64,000 nucleotides of DNA from Zea mays. Lineage: Eukaryota > Streptophyta > Magnoliopsida > Poales > Poaceae. Location of the stretch: the NCBI RefSeq assembly GCF_902167145.1, contig NC_050105.1, forward strand, positions 121,475,898 to 121,539,897, written 5' to 3'. Shown piece by piece: positions 1 to 11,515 of the stretch. The notes beneath the pieces are model-generated. The model did no database searches, was not told the origin of the DNA, and saw nothing but the letters and a program-made list of their open reading frames with translations. The stretch's first letter is position 1; every line of letters starts with the position of its first letter. Position numbers and translations under genes: made by a program.

Positions 1-1580
1 CATTTGTTCCTTATTGCCAACCAAAGGAAGAACTTGCATTTAGGAGGAGCCCATGTCTTCCATAATCTCTTCCAAGGCTCAAAAACAGTAGAGCCTAAGA
101 AAAGGACTTTGTAGCAGGATTTAGAGGAGATCAGCCCTGATGCCTCATGTCTCCAAACATGGCGGTCTTCCTCCTGAGAAAGCTGCACCTCCCCTAAAGT
201 ATCCCATAAGAAAAGAAATTGTTGATTCCAATCAAGGAAGGGGGGGTGTTGATATGTGCTATCCATTACCTGTTTTCAAGAGCCTGATCCACTGTCATAG
301 AGGTAAGAGCTCGTTTAGCCACCTTGGACACCACTTCTGAAGCAAGATCTCTGATGGAGCATCCATTTAGCCACTTATCTGTCCAGAACAAGGTATTAGA
401 GCCATTTCCCACATGAGAAATCAGAGATGCTGCAAAAAGGTCTTTAACATGCTGCTGAATGGGGATGGACAAGCCATGCCAAGGTCTGTGCCGATCTGTT
501 TTTTGAAGCCAAAGCCATTTGATTTGAAGGGCCCAACACATGTGTTGTAAATTAGGAATCCCAAGCCCGCCATACTTCAAAGGTCTTGTGACTGTATCCC
601 AGGCCACGAGGCAGCTGCCTCTCATTTCTCCCTCTCCACACAAATCCTTTTCTGATTTTATCAATTTTGTTAATCACCCACTTAGGGACATTCATAGCAA
701 GGAAGAGATAAACTGGGATGGTTGAGAGTACAAAGCGCACAAGGGCTGTCCTTCCAGCAAGGTTGAGGAGCCTAGCTTTCCAATTTGGTAGCCTATCCGC
801 AATCTTGTCAACCCAAGTCATCAAAATATTCCTGCTAAGCTTCTTATCTGAGATAGGCAGCTCCAAGTAAGTGCAAGGGAAGGAAGAAGGGGTGCATTGC
901 AGAATGTTACACCCTTCATGCAGCAAATCATCCTCACATCTTATTGGGATGGCACAACTCTTGTGTAAATTAGTTACTAGGCCAGAAGCTTCTCCAAAAC
1001 AGTCAAGAATGAGTTTGACATAGTTTAGCTCATCCTCCCTAGGCTTGACAAACAAGACTACATCATCTGCATATAGAGATAATCTGGACTTCATAATGGC
1101 ACCTTCCAGACTAGACAACAATTGTTTTTCTTCTGCCACTTTGAAAAGGCTGCTGAGGACATCCATCACCAGGACAAAGAGCATTGGGGAGAGGGGGTCC
1201 CCTTGCCTCAAACCTCTGCGATGTCTGATCTGCTCCCCTGGAAATCCATTTAATAAAATTTGAGTCGATGAAGTGGCCAGCAAATTGGAAATAAGATTCC
1301 TCCACCTATTACCAAAGCCAAGGTGGGTTAATACCTCAAGAAGGAATGCCCAGGAAACAGAATCAAATGCCTTTGTTAAGTCCAATTTCAGAAAAAGGCT
1401 GGCCACTTTTTTCCTGTGTAAGGACTTACTTGAGTGCTGGACCAACATATAATTGTCATGAATGGGTCTGCCTCTAACAAAAGCACTCTGATTAGCCTCA
1501 ACCATCTTGTTGAGGAGAGGAGCAAGCCTATTAGCAAGGACCTTTGTGGACAGCTTTGCAACAGTAAATTGGAGAGATGG
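1..1580 (-). mobile_element. 5'-truncated LINE (L1-type non-LTR retrotransposon), reverse transcriptase part
   Basis: Minus-strand coding remnant of a plant LINE ORF2, which copies its RNA into DNA at the target site. Seen in order from high to low coordinates: an RT start block (KVLANRLAPLLNK, about 1550-1510), motif A (LDLTKAFDSVSW), motif B (RGLRQGDPLSPMLF) and the catalytic YADD (about 1070). Then come the thumb region and a C-terminal zinc-binding domain typical of plant LINEs (GNGSNTLFWTDKWLNG; WAPPKCKFFLWLAIRNK near position 1). The N-terminal endonuclease is absent and homology stops near 1580, as expected for 5' truncation. A frameshift lies near 625-640 and an in-frame stop near 264, so the copy is dead. 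The 3' end and poly(A) lie left of the window. It sits antisense in an intron of the acyltransferase gene. Confidence 0.9.
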
Positions 1581-1790
1581 AGTTTTATCTGCCTGAAGCC
1601 TCCTGCTATGCTTTATCTGAAATGTGCACCAAGCATAGCATGTGGACCATCGTTTTGAAACAGTAAATTTTTTATGGAATCACTGCCTTGTTGATTTTGT
1701 GCTAAACTTTGTGAGATTACCTGTTAGTTGGCTAGTTTATTGTGATTTCTCAATGTGTGCTGATATTCTTTGTTCACCATGCCTTTTCAG

Positions 1791-4700
1791 TTTTGATGAG
1801 TTTCTGATGGATTTGAAGCAGCCTAAACGGAAGAATATCAGACAAGAACGTAAAAAGGTTTACCTTACGTAAAAAGGCTTACCTTCTTTTGGCTTAATTG
1901 ATTCAAATGTGCTTGTCAATTGAGGATAATCTTTTTTTCCCAGATTCCTGCCCAAAATTTGCAAATGAAGCGACTTCGTGGAGACGAAATAAAGGTAATT
2001 ATGAGGGAGAGATAGTTCTTCAATTGTACTCTTCAGACTTCTTTTATACCATATTCTTCACCAATATCACATTAGCTTTGTTGCTTTCTTGGCAGCTTAC
2101 TTATAATTGTTTCTATTCACATTGCAGAGCAGACACTGGGACACCTTCTATAAATTCTACCGTAACACAACTGATAATCAGTTTGGTTTCGCATTCTTCT
2201 TACCTTGTATTTTTTATTTATTCTACACCTAACGTTATCCCATGTTGTTCTTGAAATGGTTGTTGATCTACTGTCGGCATTCATACATATCATGATGCAG
2301 CACCATTCTTGTTGACTAACTCTCAACATGAATTCTGTTGTTCATTTCTTCTTATTTAACATAGTTTCCCTAGGTTGGTTTATTTTTTTTAATCTGCTCC
2401 CTCTATTAAACATGTATGATTTTTTTAAAGGAGTAATATTTAATGTGATACTGTATATTAAGAACTAAATTTAATCAAAGCAAGCAAGGAATAGAAGTTT
2501 AGCAAATTATTGGCAAAATATTATTTAATTGAGCTAAATGGTCACTTAAACAGATACAATTGGCCATTGTGTAGTTTTTTAAACGGTCTAAATGGGAAAT
2601 AAGGATTGGAGTTTGAAATTTGAAGTAATAACTGATAAATGCATGTGACTGCTAGCACATAGCCTTCTTCTTGAATTGGAAGATGCAACAAAGTTTTAAG
2701 AACCATCACCGTGTGAGTACGTGAACCCCTCACCTTTTGGCACTTTTTTTGTTATTACACGGCATATCTGTAGGTATTTTTCGTGACCGTGCCTAGACAG
2801 ATTTTTCATTAAGAAGAGGGGCATATATGTAGGTACAAATTAGGATTGGTTAGACTTCGCTTGTGCAGTAATGTAGTTTTATGTATTTTCACTTGTAGCT
2901 AGGGAAATAGGGATGCTTCCATTTTAATATGTCTTCTTTTTTCTTTTTTTCTTTTCTATTGCATCCCATGTGCGAAAGGGCCTCTAGCTGAGTTGGTTAG
3001 GTGGTCTGAGTAGCACTCTTCAGGTCCTGAGTTCGAATCTCAGTGGGATCGAATTTAAGGTTGAGGTTAAAAAAGGTCACTCACCCTGATCATGTGCACA
3101 CGAGGTGAACTGATCTATGAGGGGCGGATCCTCGTGTAGGGTCTGGGAGGACTTAAAGCACGAGTAAAAGATTTGGCCTATAGTGGCCGAGTTTTTTTTA
3201 TCTCATCCCATGTCCTCTGTTTCGAAATCTGAATCTGTTCAATTAAATGAGTTCTGTGGCAACACAATGATCGAGAGAAAGCAAAAGTCACATCACATCC
3301 TTTCTCATAGGTTACTTTTCGCTGCAGTTGGGGCAGACCATACTTGACAAGGGATTTCTTTCACCTCTTGGGAGAAAAGATGGGGGATAATGTGATGCTT
3401 ATAGTTGCTGAAAAAGATGATAAACTAGTTGCTGGCGCTCTTAACCTTATTGGAGGTGATACACTATTTGGCCGGTTATGGGGATGCCTGCCAGATGCTT
3501 ACTTTCCCAATTTGCATTTTGAAGCTTGCTATTATCAGGTATTTTGCTCATGTTTGGAACCATAGAACAATGCCAATATATGGTCCGCTTACAGTATAGT
3601 GATATTGTCCAGGCAATTGAAGCAGCCATAGAGTTAAACCTGAGTAAGGTGGAGGCAGGTGCTCAGGGAGAGCACAAGATCCAGCGTGGTTACCTCCCAG
3701 TGACAACTTACAGCTGCCACTACTTTTCAAATCCTGGTTTTGCGGCAGCTATTGGAAATTATCTTACTCATGAGACGGCTCAGGTATTTCCATGTTGATA
3801 TTTTCAACCAGTTTATCTTCAAAACTATGTGATATCTTTTTTTTCTGCAAGCAAAACTATGTGATGTCAACCTTGCTGTCTTTTGTGAACGCACATATAG
3901 CTCTTTCATCTAAGTGCATAGTATCTGTAGTTAATCAAGCATCCAATGCCAAAGTCATCTGTCATGACCATGGCTCTTGTATTCTCTTCAGTAGGCGTTT
4001 TTGCTATTCTTGGTTGGGCCGCTGGCCCATGTAAGAAACTAGCCGGCAGTATATAAGCCGGGGTGGGTGGTGGGCTATTCATCAAGAGAAATAAAATTCT
4101 ATTACGGGGCGTTTGGATCCCTTCATTTTAAAAGAATTAGAATTCACTCAATAAAGTAACTTATTTAGTTTGGAATTTGGCATTCCACCACTTTCCAAAG
4201 TTCAGATATAACCCTATCTCAAATTCATAGGGTGGAGGATAGGAAATGATTTTATGTATGATTAGAATTTGTTTCTAATCTGTAACTTACATGACACTCT
4301 TCGTTCTACTCCTCTATAATAAAAATGTAGCACATAAATATTTAGGACATCTTGCTAATAATAGTATACAAATATATTTTGTATAAAAGTAAATTAGCTT
4401 AATTGATATATGCCTAAATTACTATTATTAGAATGGAATTCAATTCCAGTGATCCAAACGGGGCGTTACCTGAATCTTCTCTGAATCAACCCCACGGACT
4501 CAGCCGCTTCCTGTCTTCCTTCTGCTCTCTGTCTCTCTCTCTTGTCTAAATTCTGTTCTCTAGTTCAATATTCTAACGTGAGAGGGTTGAGTTCGTGACA
4601 TCACCCTAGATTGAGTACCACATCTGGCACCCTTAAGACCTTGTTCGGTTAATTCCAATTCCATGTGGATTGGAGTGTATTGTAATGGATTGGGATGGAT

Positions 4701-5330
4701 TTTGATTTGCTATGAATTTAAACCGACTCAATACCACCTAATCCACATTGGTTAACGCGGAAACGAATAAGCCCTAAATCTGAAACTTGTCCTGTTTTCG
4801 TTTCAATATATTTTCCACTACATTAGCCTCACATTCTGATGGGCCCATCGGGTGCTCCAGTGTACAACATCATCACCATTAGTTGATTGATACACACACA
4901 CAGAGAAGAAATTATTACCGCGGCAGCCGCTTTTTGGAGCTAATTATTCTAGTTAGCCGGTGCTGAGTGTGACTAAGATTTGTTAATGCCATATATTAAC
5001 GCATATGGTATGATATCTTATTTTAACTTTTTTTCTAGCTTATTGTTGATAAGTTCTATTTTCCCTCCGAGTGGTGAGTAACTGCTGACATTACCAGCGT
5101 GTCATTTACTTTATACCAGACTCTTCTTTTCTTAAAATCCTCTAGGAAATGCAGTTTACTATGGTGGACAGTCTGCATACCTTTCTGCCTTTTTCCTGAA
5201 ACTCCCAACTAATATATCCGGGTGTTAATAATACCAGGTTAAGCATGCTATTAAGGTCCTTCGTGATTCCGGACCATACAAGGAAGACATACTGAAAGAG
5301 TTCGCTGCTCAACAAGACGACGACCTGTAG
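1791..5330 (+). CDS. FemAB/GNAT-like N-acyltransferase, 3' six exons (5' part outside window)
   Basis: Host gene of the FemAB-like family (PF04339/COG3146, acyl-CoA N-acyltransferase fold), widespread in bacteria and plants; the substrate in plants is not known to me. Exons with GT-AG borders: 1791-1857, 1944-1994, 2128-2180, 3328-3538, 3613-3783 and 5238-5330. They join in frame (645 coding bases, 214 aa plus TAG). Conserved blocks: QPKRKNIRQERKK, MKRLRGDEIK, HWDTFYKFYRNTTDN, VAGALNLIGGDTLFGRLWGC, FEACYYQ, VEAGAQGEHKIQRGYLP, ending QQDDDL. The domain core looks intact with no stop. Earlier exons, including any transit peptide, must lie left of the window beyond the LINE. The long introns carry a SINE (third) and two MITEs (fifth). 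It converges on the response regulator gene. Confidence 0.9.
2972..3203 (+). mobile_element. tRNA-derived SINE with target-site duplication
   Basis: About 230 bp with a tRNA-like head: a pol III box A-like stretch (TAGCTGAGTTGG, 2985-2996) and a box B (GGTTCGAATC-like, seen as GAGTTCGAATCTC near 3029). The body is unrelated to tRNA and the end is T-rich (GTTTTTTTTATCT). An exact 10-bp duplication, CATCCCATGT, flanks it at 2962-2971 and 3204-3213. The poly(T) end resembles the p-SINE1 class of grasses rather than poly(A) SINEs. It lies in the acyltransferase intron 2181-3327, sense with the gene. Confidence 0.82.
4105..4465. mobile_element. Tourist-like (PIF/Harbinger) MITE
   Basis: 361-bp AT-rich element with no coding capacity. 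The ends are inverted (GTTTGGATC near 4111 and GATCCAAAC near 4451) and it is flanked by TTA at 4102-4104 and 4466-4468, the usual 3-bp duplication of Harbinger elements. It lies in the last intron of the acyltransferase gene. Confidence 0.7.
4637..4774. mobile_element. Small Tourist-like MITE
   Basis: 138-bp element. The left end GACCTTGTTCGGTT matches the inverted right end GGGCTTATTCGTTT at about 10 of 14 positions. TAA flanks it at 4634-4636 and 4775-4777. It is in the same intron as the preceding MITE and has no ORF. Confidence 0.6.
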
Positions 5331-5754
5331 AATACAGAAGGGACTTAAACTATTTGCATACTGTTTTATAGAACTAACATCTTCTATGTAGCAACAGGGA
5401 TACAGGTCGTCCAAAGTGTTACCAAACTACGAATCCCACATTTGGACACTGCTAGGACTGTAAATATTTAACATTGTAACATCAGTCTTACGGCGTTGAG
5501 TTGGGAGCTATAGCTATACTCAGTTGTCTCGCTCTTACTTTTCCCCAACAGAAGGACTTGATGCTTCCTGTATATTGCGCTTTGACTTTGATTAGATTTA
5601 TAGGAAAAAAATTACATAAATATCTGCAGCTGTCATTCAGTCACGATACGTTAGCATCCTAAATATCAAAGAATGAAAAAGTCTTGCCACAGGACGACGG
5701 ATGCGCTTATATTCGCGATTAGAAAAAAAAGTAGCTTTATTTCCTTTTAAATAT

Positions 5755-5830
5755 CAGGTTAGACGTGTCATTGAAAGTTTTGCTCTGGCATGATGCTGGT
5801 CCGTACGAGGAGGAAATATCGAAAGATCTG
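5755..5830 (+). pseudogene. Degenerate second copy of the acyltransferase terminal exon
   Basis: After a splice acceptor-like CAG (5755-5757), the sequence GTTAGACGTGTCATTGAAAG resembles the start of the true last exon (GTTAAGCATGCTATTAAGG at 5238). After a 7-base length difference, one frame reads HDAGPYEEEISKDL, against RDSGPYKEDILKEF in the functional exon. The length change breaks the frame. It lies about 425 bp past the real stop. I read it as a decayed tandem duplicate of the final exon; an obsolete alternative last exon is possible. Confidence 0.6.
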
Positions 5831-6489
5831 CACGGGATTCGGCCCCTCTGCATACAGTATCATAGCAGTAGAATCTTTCTTTCCTTTTTATGCAACGGTT
5901 GAGTTCGGTGATGATCGTGATCCCATTCCCATGCCTCCAGTGGTTGAGATTGCGCAGCTCAAGGCTTACATGAACAAACTGGTAGTGGTAAACATCGCAA
6001 TCATCGAGTCGGGAGGGTCCGATGCTACGACAAGTCAACAACCTGCGTTGTCGTCTTTCCCCTGGGATCGGATGGGAATATCGGATCTGATCATCCGAGC
6101 TGGTGAGCAATCGCCATCGCCGTCCGTCGCGTGAAGCATATCAGCCCGGATCCAGGCCGAAGAGGACGCCAGGTACTTGGCTCGGGTCACGCGTTGCATT
6201 CTGATTCAGTGGATTCTATACAGAGGAGAGGATACAGGGGAGCGTACCCCCCGTGGCCTCGTATCGTACGTACATACATACGTCTCCCTCAAATCAAGAA
6301 ACAAACGCCACGCAGACGGCAGACGCGAGCGTACCCAATCCCAAAGCAGTCAATCTTCTACAGTGCCTAAATTAAAGGCTAAGCTAGACCTCCACGGCTG
6401 TTGGAGGTTTTTTTTTTTGGTTCAGCAGCTGAAAAACTCTGCATTTGCATCACCAGTCTCCTGCTGGTGCCCAGGACACGCACCGCTGC
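5831..6489. other. Intergenic space between convergent genes
   Basis: Holds the presumed 3' UTR of the response regulator gene on its right side. A 114-codon plus frame (5790-6134) covers part of it but has no recognisable domain. I see no further gene here. Confidence 0.5.
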
Positions 6490-8320
6490 TCAGGCGCACC
6501 ACGGGGAGAGCGAGCAGCGGCCGTCCGACGACGCCCACCTGTGCAGGAGCTCTCCCAGGCACAGCGCCGCGTACGCCAGCACGACGAGCTTGAGCAGGAG
6601 CGGCAGGTACTCCACGCCCGACGAGTGCAGCACCTGGCACCAGGAGAGACAAGACAACCGACCAGAGAACAATGAGGGAACGGAACTGGACGGCACGGGA
6701 GCGGGCGAGCTGCGGTCGTCAGCGGGCAACGTACCATGGCGACTCCGGCGAGGCTCGCTCGCCGTCCAGACGGCGACGCGGCGCCGGCAGGATGCGGCGG
6801 CTTTTGATTCCTCTTGGCCACGACGGCGGCCTCGCACGGCGCGGCGCCCTTGCTGGGCCTCGCGGCGGCGGAGCAGTTCCGGAGGCGCTGCACGTCCTTG
6901 CTCTGCAGGGGCTTCACGATGAAGTCCTCGGCGCCGGCGCTCAGGCATCTGCTCCGGAGAATAACGAGGCCGTCAGTACACACGGGTCGAGTGGATGAAT
7001 GAATAAATGTTACCCCGTCAGTACACACGGGCCAGGGCTTTTGGCCCCGTCTGCTATTCTATCTCACGGGATGATTCAGCATGCATTCACAGGGGACGGG
7101 ATAGGGACCAAAGGAAACGGTGCTCAAAAAGAGGAAAGAACAGAGCCGGCTGGCTCACCGGCTGATCCTCTGGGGCTCGTCTTCTGACGACATGACGACG
7201 ACCGGGATCGGCTCCAGGGGGTTCAGTGCCTGCCAGTTTTAGAGCAATTTGCAGCGGCGTGAGACCGAGACACACACATACATAAAATGCCGCAGCGACT
7301 GATATTGCTTCTTGCAGCGGGGTAAGTAAGTTGTAAGTACCTTGATGGCCTTGAGGAGGTCGTAGCCGGTCATCTCGGGCATGCAGTAGTCCGTGAGCAC
7401 CATGTCGACGGCCTGCTCCTGCAAAAAGCGTCGCAGGTCGTAAATAAAGAACTGCACTGCAGACTTGCACAGTGCAGCAGGTCGTCTCGGAAACAGGCAG
7501 GCATCCTTTTGCCTTACCGCCATGGAAAAGCGGCTGCCTTTTGCTCCCCCAAAGAGGGGGCGGGGAACAGAAGCCGTCACGCGCGCATGCGCGGACGCGT
7601 GGGCCGTACGATACGGCGCGGCCTGTGGTGCAGGAGGCACCGAGGCAGGAGCCCATGCGCTCTCTTTGTGAGCAGCTCCCCGGCACGGGAAAGGGATGCC
7701 GGCCGGCGGCCGGACCTGGTGGTGCTGAGTGCTGACTAATCCCGTGTGTCGCCTTCAGGCTAGCTCGCTGTGGGCAGGGCAGGTAGCGGCTGTTACCTCG
7801 CCGCCGTCCTTGAGGCCGAGGAACTCCATCGCCTTCCTCGCGCTGTCGACGGCGATGACTGGGTGAAACATCACACGAGCTGTTTAGAATTAATATACTC
7901 TACCGGTCTAGCCTGATAGTATGTATATATATATAAAAAAAACAGAGCAGAAGTGGCACGGACAAACTGGAAACGGTGACAGCCGATGAAAAGCAGAGGC
8001 AGATCAGCTCTGGAAATGCATGCACGCACGCGTGGTGCTCTTCCAGAGTTGAAAAACAGGGGGGAGCCAGCCTGCGAGCTCTCGCGGTGCGAGCGACGCG
8101 GACGGAAGAAGAAGAATCGAATGGTAGGAAAGAGAAACTGGGAGGAGGTGGGCAGGTGGTTCTGTGGTAGACACCAGAGGGGTGGCTGACCGTGGAATGA
8201 GCCGGCGCAGGAGTCGCTGCTGAGAAGCAGCTGCGCCACCCGGCGGTCGACGGGGGAGTCGTCCACCACCAGCACCCTCATCACCCCCTCCGCCTCCACT
8301 CCTCCTGCCGCTGCTTCCAT
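6490..8320 (-). CDS. Type-A response regulator (cytokinin two-component signalling)
   Basis: Complete six-exon host gene; type-A regulators receive phosphate from histidine phosphotransfer proteins and dampen cytokinin signalling. Exons on the minus strand: 8320-8191, 7858-7797, 7418-7341, 7229-7159, 6948-6735 and 6633-6490. All borders are GT-AG, and 699 coding bases give 232 aa plus TGA. The receiver domain fills residues about 14-140: acidic pair in VLVVDDSPVDRR, phospho-acceptor Asp in VLTDYCMPEMTG, then PIPVVVMSSEDEP and the conserved Lys in DFIVKPL. No GARP DNA-binding domain follows, so it is type-A. The C-terminus is unusual: a basic, Ala/Pro-rich linker and a hydrophobic stretch (LPLLLKLVVLAYAALCLGEL) encoded by its own last exon, possibly a membrane anchor. 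The start is the first ATG upstream of the receiver. I do not assign a ZmRR number. Confidence 0.93.
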
Positions 8321-8419
8321 CTCCGCTGACCTGTCGTCGCTCCCCTCTGCTCCTCTCTGTTTCGGTGTCCCTCTGCTCTTTCTCGCCAACCAGAGCGGGG
8401 GGCAGCGGCAGCGGCGAAA

Positions 8420-8470
8420 GTTTATAAAGCGCGGCAAGGAAGAGTGTTGCCGGCCGCGTGCTCTTATAAG
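8420..8470 (-). promoter_or_regulatory. Candidate TATA boxes of the response regulator gene
   Basis: Read on the minus strand, CTTATAAG lies at about 8470-8463 and GCTTTATAAAC at about 8430-8420, some 100-150 bases before the ATG at 8320. Either gives a 5' UTR of plausible length. The (CT) tract lies immediately upstream of both. Confidence 0.5.
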
Positions 8471-8503
8471 CGTGAGCGTGACGCCACAGGAGGCCAGGTC
8501 CAG

Positions 8504-9131
<628 letters not shown>

Positions 9132-9211
9132 CTCCCTCCGTTTCTTTGTAGTTATCGCTGCATAGTTCAATTTTGCACTATCCAGCGATAACTAAAATGA
9201 AACGGAGGGAG
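9132..9211. mobile_element. Stowaway-type (Tc1/mariner) MITE
   Basis: 80-bp element with near-perfect terminal inverted repeats (CTCCCTCCGTTTC and GAAACGGAGGGAG), flanked by TA at 9130-9131 and 9212-9213. An internal inverted pair GTTATCGCTG/CAGCGATAAC lets most of it fold into one hairpin. Confidence 0.9.
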
Positions 9212-9395
9212 TAGCTCTTAGGTATGTACAACCTAATTAAACAAGAGGTTTTTTTAGTCTTTAGTGGATTAAGTGAAAAAATCAAGAGACATACTCTTCG
9301 TGAAGAACTCGTTTCTAGACGATTCTTTATACATTCTGTATCTTGGCTGCAATTATTATTTATGGGCTTAGTGTTGTATCACTACACCAAAATCA

Positions 9396-9893
9396 TACAC
9401 TTCCTACGATTTTTTAACTTTCTACAGCTTTTATAACAAACCATAGGAAATAAATAACTTTCGAGAGACAACTGGTAGCTCTAAGAAATAAACATAACTT
9501 CCTACGATATTTTATAAAAGTTATAGGAAGTTAGCTTTCATATGCTGACCCGTGTGTGCGGTTAAGCGAGCCGCTAACTTCCTAGAGGCAGCCGTAGAAA
9601 GTTAGCATGGGCAGCTAACTTCCTACGGCCTTCTCTAGGAGGTTAGCTTTCAGTTGCTGATCTGCGGGTGCGGTCAAACGAGCCGCTAACTTCTTACGAC
9701 CGCCTCTAGGAAGTTAGCTGCACATGCTAACTTTCTACGGCCTCCTCTAAGAAGTTAGATTTCAGCTTTTGACCAGTCAAACAAAAAGCTAACTTCCTAC
9801 GACCTGCTCTAGGAAGTTAATTAACTTCCTAGAGTACATGTACAACCTCTAGGAAGTTAAGTAACTTCCTACAGCTTTACTCTAGGAAGTTAT
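9396..9893. repeat. Left subterminal repeat block of the CACTA
   Basis: At least a dozen copies in both orientations of a motif close to CTAACTTCCTACG or TAGGAAGTTAG. This is the expected binding region for a TNPA-like protein. Confidence 0.8.
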
Positions 9894-10216
9894 ATTTTTT
9901 ATCTTAAACCACTACTCAATCTTATCATCTTCTCACTCTCCTTTCTCCCTCCCATGTCTTCCACCAGGACCAAAGCCGCCGCCGCACGCCCCCGTCAGCG
10001 CGCCCGCTCCCGCCTCCGCCCGCCCCTCTCGACCATGCCCCCGTCCGTCGCGCCCGCCGACGTGCCCAACCCTGGCCCCGCCCGCCGTGTTCTCGCACAG
10101 CAGCGGCCCACTCAACGGCGGCGACTCTCTCTCCGACAGCCCACCAGTCTTGCCGGAGATCGATGACGCAAAGGTCAGTTCTTGCCTCGCCACCTTCTCG
10201 TGCCTCGGGGATACTA

Positions 10217-10640
10217 CTAGGCACACGTACAACTAGCTTCTCTGCAATTTTTGGCGATGAACTCGTAGACTAGCATCGGGACCTCCACTTCGAGGCAGCA
10301 GCCCAGGAGCTTGACGATGTTCTTGTGGTTGATCTGGGAGAGGATGAGCATCTCCTTGCCGAACTCCTTCTTCTGCTGCTCGCTGGCCATCAACGAGACG
10401 CACCGTTTAACCGCGACGACACCGTCGTCCTTGAACAGGCCCCTATAGACGGTGCCGAAGCCACCGCGGCCGAGGATGTTCTTGTCAGCGAAGTTGTCAG
10501 TCGCCTCGATGAGCTCTGCTTCTGTGAAGACGGTGAAGGCAGTTCCTTGCTTTAGGCTTATCTCGTGCAGCAGAAGCATCCCACCGTGTTGTTGGAAATA
10601 CTTCCGCTTGATTTTGGCCAGCTTCTTCCTCTCATGGATA
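10217..10640 (-). pseudogene. Captured wall-associated kinase (WAK) fragment, juxtamembrane and kinase N-lobe
   Basis: The minus frame reads [37 protein letters not shown], the glycine loop [17 protein letters not shown] (catalytic Lys) and [15 protein letters not shown]. It then leaves kinase homology after MLVYEFI near 10245. The catalytic loop and activation segment are missing, so it is not a working kinase. WAKs are plasma-membrane receptor kinases that sense cell-wall pectin; this piece is inside a CACTA element and was presumably copied by it. Confidence 0.88.
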
Positions 10641-11071
10641 ATTTGTTCAAAGAGTTACAATAATTCGAATGGCTACTATCGGAGACAATGATTAGAGTTT
10701 ATCAAATTAATGATAGACGTTTCTAATTATTAAGAGTTTCTAGGATTCATTTTTTCCCTAGTGCGTCTGGTGAAATTAATATGGTGTGGCCATTGAGATA
10801 TCTAATTAACAATAGCAAGTTAGTTACATTGACAATAATGATATTGGTGGATATTGTTTTTTAGAAACAAAATAGATCCAATAGCTATATTATTATCCTT
10901 GGTTATTAGAGTCTATCCAACTGAACTGATGGTAGTATGTTCATGCTCTCCCGTCCTGTCCTGTGACAGCTTTTGTGAATTTTCATTTTATTCCCTAGTG
11001 TGTCTGATGAGAATTAAATGGGCTCTGAAACACTAAGCCTCAAACATATAGAAGAGAAAACTGTGCTTACC

Positions 11072-11515
11072 CACAGATAGTAGCGTCGCAACGTTCAAGG
11101 GTGTCGGACAATCGTGACCTCCAGGTGTGTTCTTGCATCCAGCGCATGGAGGTGGTTTAGCAACACACTCATCAATGTTTGTATACATACATACAGAGTA
11201 TATAGATCCCAAGGATACCGTATGCATATATTTGTTTTGAGGAATTCTTTGTTGTACTTGCACACATGAACCAAAAAAGATACACACACTTGCAACACCG
11301 ACCTTGGCATCCATCAGGAAGGTAAGGATTGCCCTTGAATCCTTGGCTGCAGCTACAGAGGTAGCCTCCACTACTGGAATTGACGCACACGTTGTTAGCG
11401 CTGAGGCAAGCATAGGAATCCTTTTTCTTCGTCACAACATCGTAGGTATCGTTGCCCAGTTCCCAGATCAGGATGGCAGGTAGACAATGTTTGCTAACGT
11501 CATCGTCTCGAGCCA
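11072..11515 (-). pseudogene. Captured WAK extracellular EGF exons
   Basis: Two exon-like pieces colinear with the kinase fragment on the minus strand. From about 11515 to 11303: DSYACLSANNVCVNSSS, GYLCSCSQGFKGNPYLPDGCQ-type EGF sequence followed by a GT donor. From about 11192 to 11072: NIDECVAKPPPCAGC and CKNTPGGHDCPTP, the calcium-binding EGF-type start, again with a GTAAG donor. Spacing suggests introns were retained, so genomic DNA rather than cDNA was captured. Transmembrane and most kinase exons are absent. Confidence 0.82.

Noticed and set aside
2975..3050. Possible tRNA gene
   Set aside because: Box A/B motifs are present, but the unit is 230 bp, ends in poly(T) and has target duplications, so it is a SINE.
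5790..6134. 114-codon plus frame between the host genes
   Set aside because: It begins inside the decayed exon copy in a shifted frame and shows no known domain.
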